This document shows positions 59,467 through 64,000 of a stretch of 64,000 nucleotides of DNA, in pieces; position 1 is the first letter of the stretch; each line of letters begins with the position of its first letter. The DNA is taken from positions 1,506,325,643 through 1,506,389,642 of the forward strand of contig NC_056744.1 in the NCBI RefSeq assembly GCF_019279795.1, given 5' to 3'. Position numbers and translations under genes: made by a program. This DNA is from Protopterus annectens (taxonomy: Eukaryota; Chordata; Ceratodontiformes; Protopteridae). The notes beneath the pieces were generated by a model, which worked only from the letters and a program-made list of their open reading frames with translations, did not search any database and had not been told where the DNA came from.

Positions 59467-59757
59467 CTTATTTTTACAGCTGGGGGGCGCTGCAGTCCGG
59501 CAGTCCAATAGCACGGGCCGCCCCTATAGAAAATGTATTTATGTGTGTTTGTGTGGAGCCTTACTCCCCAACTCATAGCAAAATGTTTAATCTTTTGTGG
59601 AGCTTTCTCCCCTTGCACATAATTACTCAAGTATTGTTTAAATGTTTTTGAATCTGTTGTGGAGCTTTTCTCCCCAGGCCTCTGCTGAAAATGGGTCATT
59701 GACTCAGTTGCACTTTCCTGGTTATCAAAGGACAAATAAAATAAATAAATGCTAGGT
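59467..59757 (+). mobile_element. Possible SINE remnant
   Basis: Its end reads CTCTGCTGAAAATGGGTCAT, then GCACTTTCCTGGTTATCAAA, and finishes in ACAAATAAAATAAATAAAT. This matches the tail of the SINE at 17190-17398. The head is unclear, with repeated TGTGGAGC..TCTCCCC words near 59550-59680. Confidence 0.5.
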
Positions 59758-60551
59758 GGAAGGCTAGGTTGCTATCTGGATGAGTTCTCATATCCTGACT
59801 AGTGAATCAAGTTTTAGAGGTGTTTTATTGATGGTGTAGTTACTCGGCGTGGCCAAGTTCCCAAAATGAACTATAATGCATATATTGGTATTGAGTTTTA
59901 AGCCATAAGCTGTGGCACCAAGTGTTTGTCTGTGTTAGACCTTCCTGAATGGTGTTCTGGTCTTGGAGGATTCAATGTCTACTCCCACTTTGCAATCATA
60001 CATTCATGAGTATGTCTACCAACAAAATCCACCTACAAAACTTGGTAAAACAAAAATGTGCAAACCTGTATGCACCAGGAACTAGTGAAATTTTTAATAA
60101 AGAAAGCACTTTCATTCACTACTGTAATGTGAACATCAAATTCAGAGCTCCCTCTCCTCCTTAAATAATAATAAAGCACTGCCATCTAGTGACAAAACAT
60201 AAAAACATTCATTATGCACTAATTAAATATGTGTTCTACATGAACAAAATAAACACTACAGTAAATAAAAGCAATCATTTAAACTCACATGACAAGTTGC
60301 ATATAAAAATTGCGATGTCCCCACAAATTAACGCACTGTAAAATTATGTAATGTAACATAAGTACTCCATGTTAAAATTAAAAACACTACTAAACATGCA
60401 TTCTTTTCAACAAGAGCAGACTATCGATTGAAAGTTGGTTATTAATACCAGGGGCATTTGTAGAATCCATTAACACTTGCCGATATAATTCTTTCTTTTC
60501 TACATATATCGACCAATTTCCCTCCACCCAGTCAAAGTGTGGAATCCTTTC

Positions 60552-60608
<57 letters not shown>

Positions 60609-61097
60609 TAAAATCCTGACATTTCTCAGTGTTCTTAAATAAAGCATTATTGGGGTCCTTCTTCCATATAGAGTAAACATGACGATATGTCTGTGTTTTT
60701 TAAAGCTTGTTTTAGTTTTCCAACATAAAAAGCTAAGCATGAAATGTGCAAGATAAACCACTCCCTTTTTTTTACAGTTGTACTTCCCATTGGGATAAAT
60801 AGGCTTAGGAAAATTTCCTATTGTGAAATTCACATCTTCACTTATAAATCTACACCGTCCCACATTGAAACATACCTTTTGTAGATATATGTTCAGTCTT
60901 TTTTACTATGACCTTTTCAAAAATCCTTTTCTAAATTGGTTCCTCATCTATAAACCATTATTGGGCCCTCTCCTAAAATGTTGGACAACCCTTGTGTAGA
61001 AATGTAGTTATTCTAGTTCCTCTCTAATATAGGTTTAACTTTCTTGGAAGAATTACCAAAATCGTACAATGCTCTAGGAAAGTTATTTAAATTCACA
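59758..61097. other. Non-coding interval with a microsatellite
   Basis: No gene was recognised. It includes the (CA)n tract at 60553-60606. Confidence 0.4.
60553..60606. repeat. (CA)n microsatellite
   Basis: About 27 CA dinucleotides. Confidence 0.95.
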
Positions 61098-61418
61098 GAT
61101 GTTCATCGTGTTTCACTGTTGCAGTCATGACTGTAGGGTTCTCCCCTGCCGGCAGGCAGTCCTCGGTTGGCCAGAATCCCAAAGTCTGGGTCCGGCGTCG
61201 GCTGTTCAACCATGCTCCCTGACGTCAGAGCGCCAGGAGTACAAAGCTGACAGCCGACGCTATCTTCTCCAGTCTTTCTTGCCGTGCGGTGGTAGCAGTT
61301 CACAAGTGCTGGTCGGCTGACTCCTGACGATTTTTTCTGATAAACTTCAGTCCGAAGACTTTCTTCTCCACTCAAAGCTAAGTACCCCATTGGGGAAACT
61401 TTTTCTTGCTCCAGTCCG

Positions 61419-62342
61419 ATGTCAGAAAAAGTTAATAATTGTATTTCATGTGGGAAGAAAATACCTCATAAGGATTTTCATTCTTACTGTATTCCTTGCT
61501 TAGGCCCTGACCACGACGTAGCTAGTTGTCGGTTTTGTGCTAGATTCAATCAACGTACAATTAAACGAAGGTACGATTTTGCTTTTCATTACTTTGGTAG
61601 GCGCTTTAACTACAAAATGTTGTTGTATACGGTTCCGGCTACCGGAGTTCACAAATGTCACAAGGATAAAGACAGGCCTCCGAGGTCCGAATCTGATGAT
61701 AGCACACAAGCGGAGCCAGCTTCAGGTTCGGCCACCGTCAGTGAGGCGCTTTTGCAGCCCCTGTCGTCGGCCATTTCAGGACAGATGGCCGAAACGGACT
61801 CTCATGAGGAGCCAACCAGGCCTTTAAATATTTCTATTGCAGGACCTTCGGACAATGCTCCTTCGGATGGGTCTGGAGCCGCTGTGCAGGTACCGGCTTC
61901 CGAAGGGGTTTTCAGGCCTACTCAGCTTTTAATAAAGGCAAAGCCAAAGACAAAGGCAAAGACTCCTTCTAAATCAAAGACTGCAACACAGGCCTCTTCT
62001 GAACCGGCTCACAAGTCACAGAAACAGTTACTCAAGATGGCGGAGGATTTACTTACTATGATTAGGGGTTCACATCCCCCTCCAGATAAAAGGCCAAGGC
62101 AGGATGTTTATTATGATTCCTCTGATCAGGCTTCTGTTTCTTCAGTTTCTTCTTCTGACCAGGAATATTCTTTCCCTCCTTATGAGGATTCTGATGCTGA
62201 GGAATCCATTCCTTCAGCTTCTCCCCCTGAGGATTTCTCTTTTGGGGAAACTTTGCATGAAATGAGGGAACATTCCCACTGGGAAGGACAGGAGTATTCG
62301 GAAGAAAAGACTAAGGGATTTTCTTCTTCTCCCCCAACATAG
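61419..62342 (+). pseudogene. DIRS gag-like ORF, N-terminal part
   Basis: This is the structural protein of DIRS elements. The start ATG is at 61419. Residues 8-55 hold a Cys/His-rich segment (CISCGKKIPHKDFHSYCIPC, then CRFCARF), characteristic of the N-terminus of vertebrate DIRS gag. A Ser/Pro-rich, then Lys-rich middle follows (IKAKPKTKAKTPSKSKT), then an acidic Ser-rich part (DSSDQASVSSVSSSDQEYS). It ends in a TAG at 62340-62342, close to where the next frame takes over, so a small indel has probably split one ORF. Confidence 0.82.
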
Positions 62343-62364
62343 ACCCCTGGTTATTCCTCCTGTT

Positions 62365-63213
62365 TTGGATATTGTGGATGATGCTTTTTCGGAGGCTAAC
62401 TTAACCCCTGAATCTTTTCCTCCTGCTCCTGTTAAGCCTGATAGATATTACAGGGTTCCTGATTCCCATCAGTTTTTATACAAGAACCCTTCTGCTGACC
62501 CAGGAACCATTTCTCAGGGTCCTAAGGGAGTTAAGGCTGCTTCTGCCAAAAATCCCATTCCCACTGAAAAGGATTCTAGATCTTTAGAAAGATGGGGCAA
62601 AAAGGTGTACACTTCTGCTACTTTGTCCATTAGGGCTTTAAACTGTCAGTTTCATATGCTGAAATACCAGCAATTTCTCTTGTCTATTTTAAAACAAAAG
62701 CTTACTTCCATTTCTGCCTGTGCAGATGATAAGGAATTACGTGACTTATTGCATACCACTGAACAAGTTGGGAAGCATGGTTTACATTGTGGATTTGATG
62801 CCTTGGAGGCTTCTTGCAGGGCTGCTGCCTCCGACACAGTCATTAAAAGGCATGCATGGCTAAAGGAACAAAATTTGCCAGAACAAGTAAAAGCTAAATT
62901 ATTGGATGCTCCTGTTCAGCATAATGTTTTGTTTGGATCAAAAGCTGAAGAGGTGATTAAAAAGATGGAGGATAAGGCGAAATCCATGCAAACAGTTAAA
63001 GATTTCTTACAAGTACAGCCACCGCCACCAAGATTTAGCAGGAATTGGCCTTCTAAAAATTGGTCCTTTCCCACTTCAGACAGGCCTCAGAGGGGTAGAT
63101 ACAGACGCTCCAGAGGAAGGCCTCACACAAGCTTCTTACCAAGACAGTGGACTGCTTCCTCCCCTAGGGGAGGAGAGGACAGGTCACAAACTCATAGAAA
63201 ACAAACTCAATGA
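62365..63213 (+). pseudogene. DIRS gag-like ORF, C-terminal part
   Basis: The frame is open from just before 62365 and starts without its own Met, so it is a continuation. It contains SLERWGKKVYTSATLSIRAL, AASDTVIKRHAWLKEQ and KLLDAPVQHNVLFG, a pattern seen in DIRS gag proteins. An Arg-rich tail (RGRYRRSRGRPHTSF) ends it. It lies +1 relative to the first part. Confidence 0.82.
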
Positions 63214-63249
63214 CTCCCTCTGTTGGGCTGCAGGAACTTCTTGCCTGGA

Positions 63250-64000
63250 AGCCTCTCTCAGAGGAAAACTCTCTCTTTTTTATCAAAATTGGACTCATAT
63301 AACCCAAGACAAGTGGGTTCTGGATGTGGTTTTAAGAGGTTACAAATTCCATTTTCATACCCTGCCAAGGCCAAGCGGTTGGCCAGACCTTCCAAAACAT
63401 CAATGGACAGAGGCCTTAAACCAGGTGGAAGCTCTTTTGGCTATGAAAGCCATAGAAATGGTTCCACTTTCAGAGATGGGACAAGGTTTTTACTCAAGGC
63501 TCTTTCTAGTCCCCAGGAAGCAAAACTCATGGAGACCCATTCTGGATCTGTCAGTCTTGAACACCTTTCTAGAGATTCCAAAATTCAATATGCTTACTCT
63601 ACAGCAGCTACTTCCAATGCTGTCCAAAGATGCATGGATGGCAACTTTGGATTTAAAGGAGGCATATTTACACATTCCCATCAGGCAGGAACGCAGAAAA
63701 TACCTCCGGTTCAAGGCCGGATCGAGGCACTTTCAATTCTCTGCGCTGCCGTTTGGATTGTCTACTGCACTCAGGGTCTTCACCAAATGCCTGGCCCCAG
63801 TAGTAGCTTACTGCAGACTCAAGGGAATTCAAATTTACCCTTATCTGGACGATTGTCTAATTTAGGCAGACAGCAAGGATGTCTTACTCCAGCATCTAGA
63901 ATTTGTACAGAACCTCTTCAAGTTCCTGGGATTCTCTGTAAACATAAAAAAGTCAAATTTTACACCCTCACAACAGATAACTTTTCTGGGTGCTCTTCTA
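63250..64000 (+). pseudogene. DIRS reverse transcriptase, partial, one premature stop
   Basis: Residues of 63326-63865 show GQGFYSRLFLVPRKQNSWRP and ILDLSVLNTFL, then ATLDLKEAYLHIPIRQERRK (first catalytic Asp), ALPFGLSTALRVFTKCLAP and IYPYLDDCLI, with both Asp residues of the active-site YLDD. A TAG follows LDDCLI at 63863-63865. The same frame then continues ADSKDVLLQHLEFVQNLFKF and FLGFSVNIKKSNF to the window edge, so this is one nonsense change. The start is uncertain; DIRS RT frames often overlap gag. Confidence 0.88.

Larger units (their letters stand above)
61098..64000 (+). mobile_element. DIRS-type retrotransposon, 5' part, cut by the window
   Basis: A GC-richer leader (about 61098-61418), which may contain the left inverted terminal repeat, is followed by a gag-like ORF in two frames and a DIRS reverse transcriptase. 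DIRS elements use a tyrosine recombinase in place of an integrase. The RNase H, methyltransferase-like and recombinase parts would lie beyond 64000. The frames are long and motifs well kept, so the copy looks young. The leader is bounded on the left by AT-rich sequence, and the exact left end could not be proven. Confidence 0.88.

Noticed and set aside
60390..60863. 157-codon minus open frame with a Cys-Val repeat
   Set aside because: The repeat is the (CA)n microsatellite, and the flanks show no protein family.

Overview
This is a 64 kb stretch of vertebrate nuclear DNA made almost entirely of transposable elements. The evidence is spliced-gene architecture (one exon with canonical splice sites), several non-LTR retrotransposon clades (L1/Tx1 and CR1/L2-like), a Ty3/Gypsy element, a DIRS element, PIF/Harbinger, MULE and hAT-like DNA elements, tRNA-derived SINEs that include V-core type sequence, and many microsatellites. 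The mix of V-core SINEs, CR1/L2-like and L1/Tx1-like LINEs and DIRS fits an anamniote or basal sarcopterygian with a large repeat-rich genome, such as a lungfish, amphibian or basal fish. The species cannot be fixed from the sequence. No bacterial-style genes, CRISPR arrays, rRNA genes or intact tRNA genes were seen.

Layout. 206-5683: degraded minus-strand Ty3/Gypsy element with both LTRs and decayed gag, protease, RT, RNase H and integrase. 6740-9102: repeat copy A, whose left end is a homopolymer-inflated, poor-quality stretch. 10171-10755: tandemly amplified MITE end, then a SINE. 11375-30440: an L1 element bounded by a 16 bp target-site duplication and swollen to 19 kb. It holds a SINE, a probable PIF/Harbinger element (about 14370-25980), several hAT-like MITEs and a 2.4 kb MULE transposon with a FLYWCH-DDE transposase, which itself sits inside one MITE. 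34560-36592: CR1/L2-like LINE. 37066-37299: one intact TRIM-type coiled-coil exon, the only host-gene-like coding sequence in the window. 37728-38326: a TIR element. 42380-46800: another CR1-group LINE with two nested insertions. 46820-53355: repeat copy B, split by a 4.28 kb minus-strand L1/Tx1-like LINE with a perfect 10 bp target-site duplication. 53356-56870: more LINE remains. 61098-64000: the left end of a fairly young DIRS element, cut off by the window edge.

How it fits together. Almost nothing here works as a host pathway; the layout records successive insertions. The clearest order is L1 first, then Harbinger and MITEs inside it, then a MULE inside a MITE. The youngest-looking coding sequences, judged by long open frames, are the L1/Tx1-like RT (49292-50785), the DIRS ORFs, and the MULE transposase, whose main frame is broken by two in-frame stops only. 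Two short TIR families recur: one with termini CATACCTCTCAAC and 8 bp duplications (hAT-like), and one with termini GGGTCTATATTAGAA and 8-9 bp duplications.
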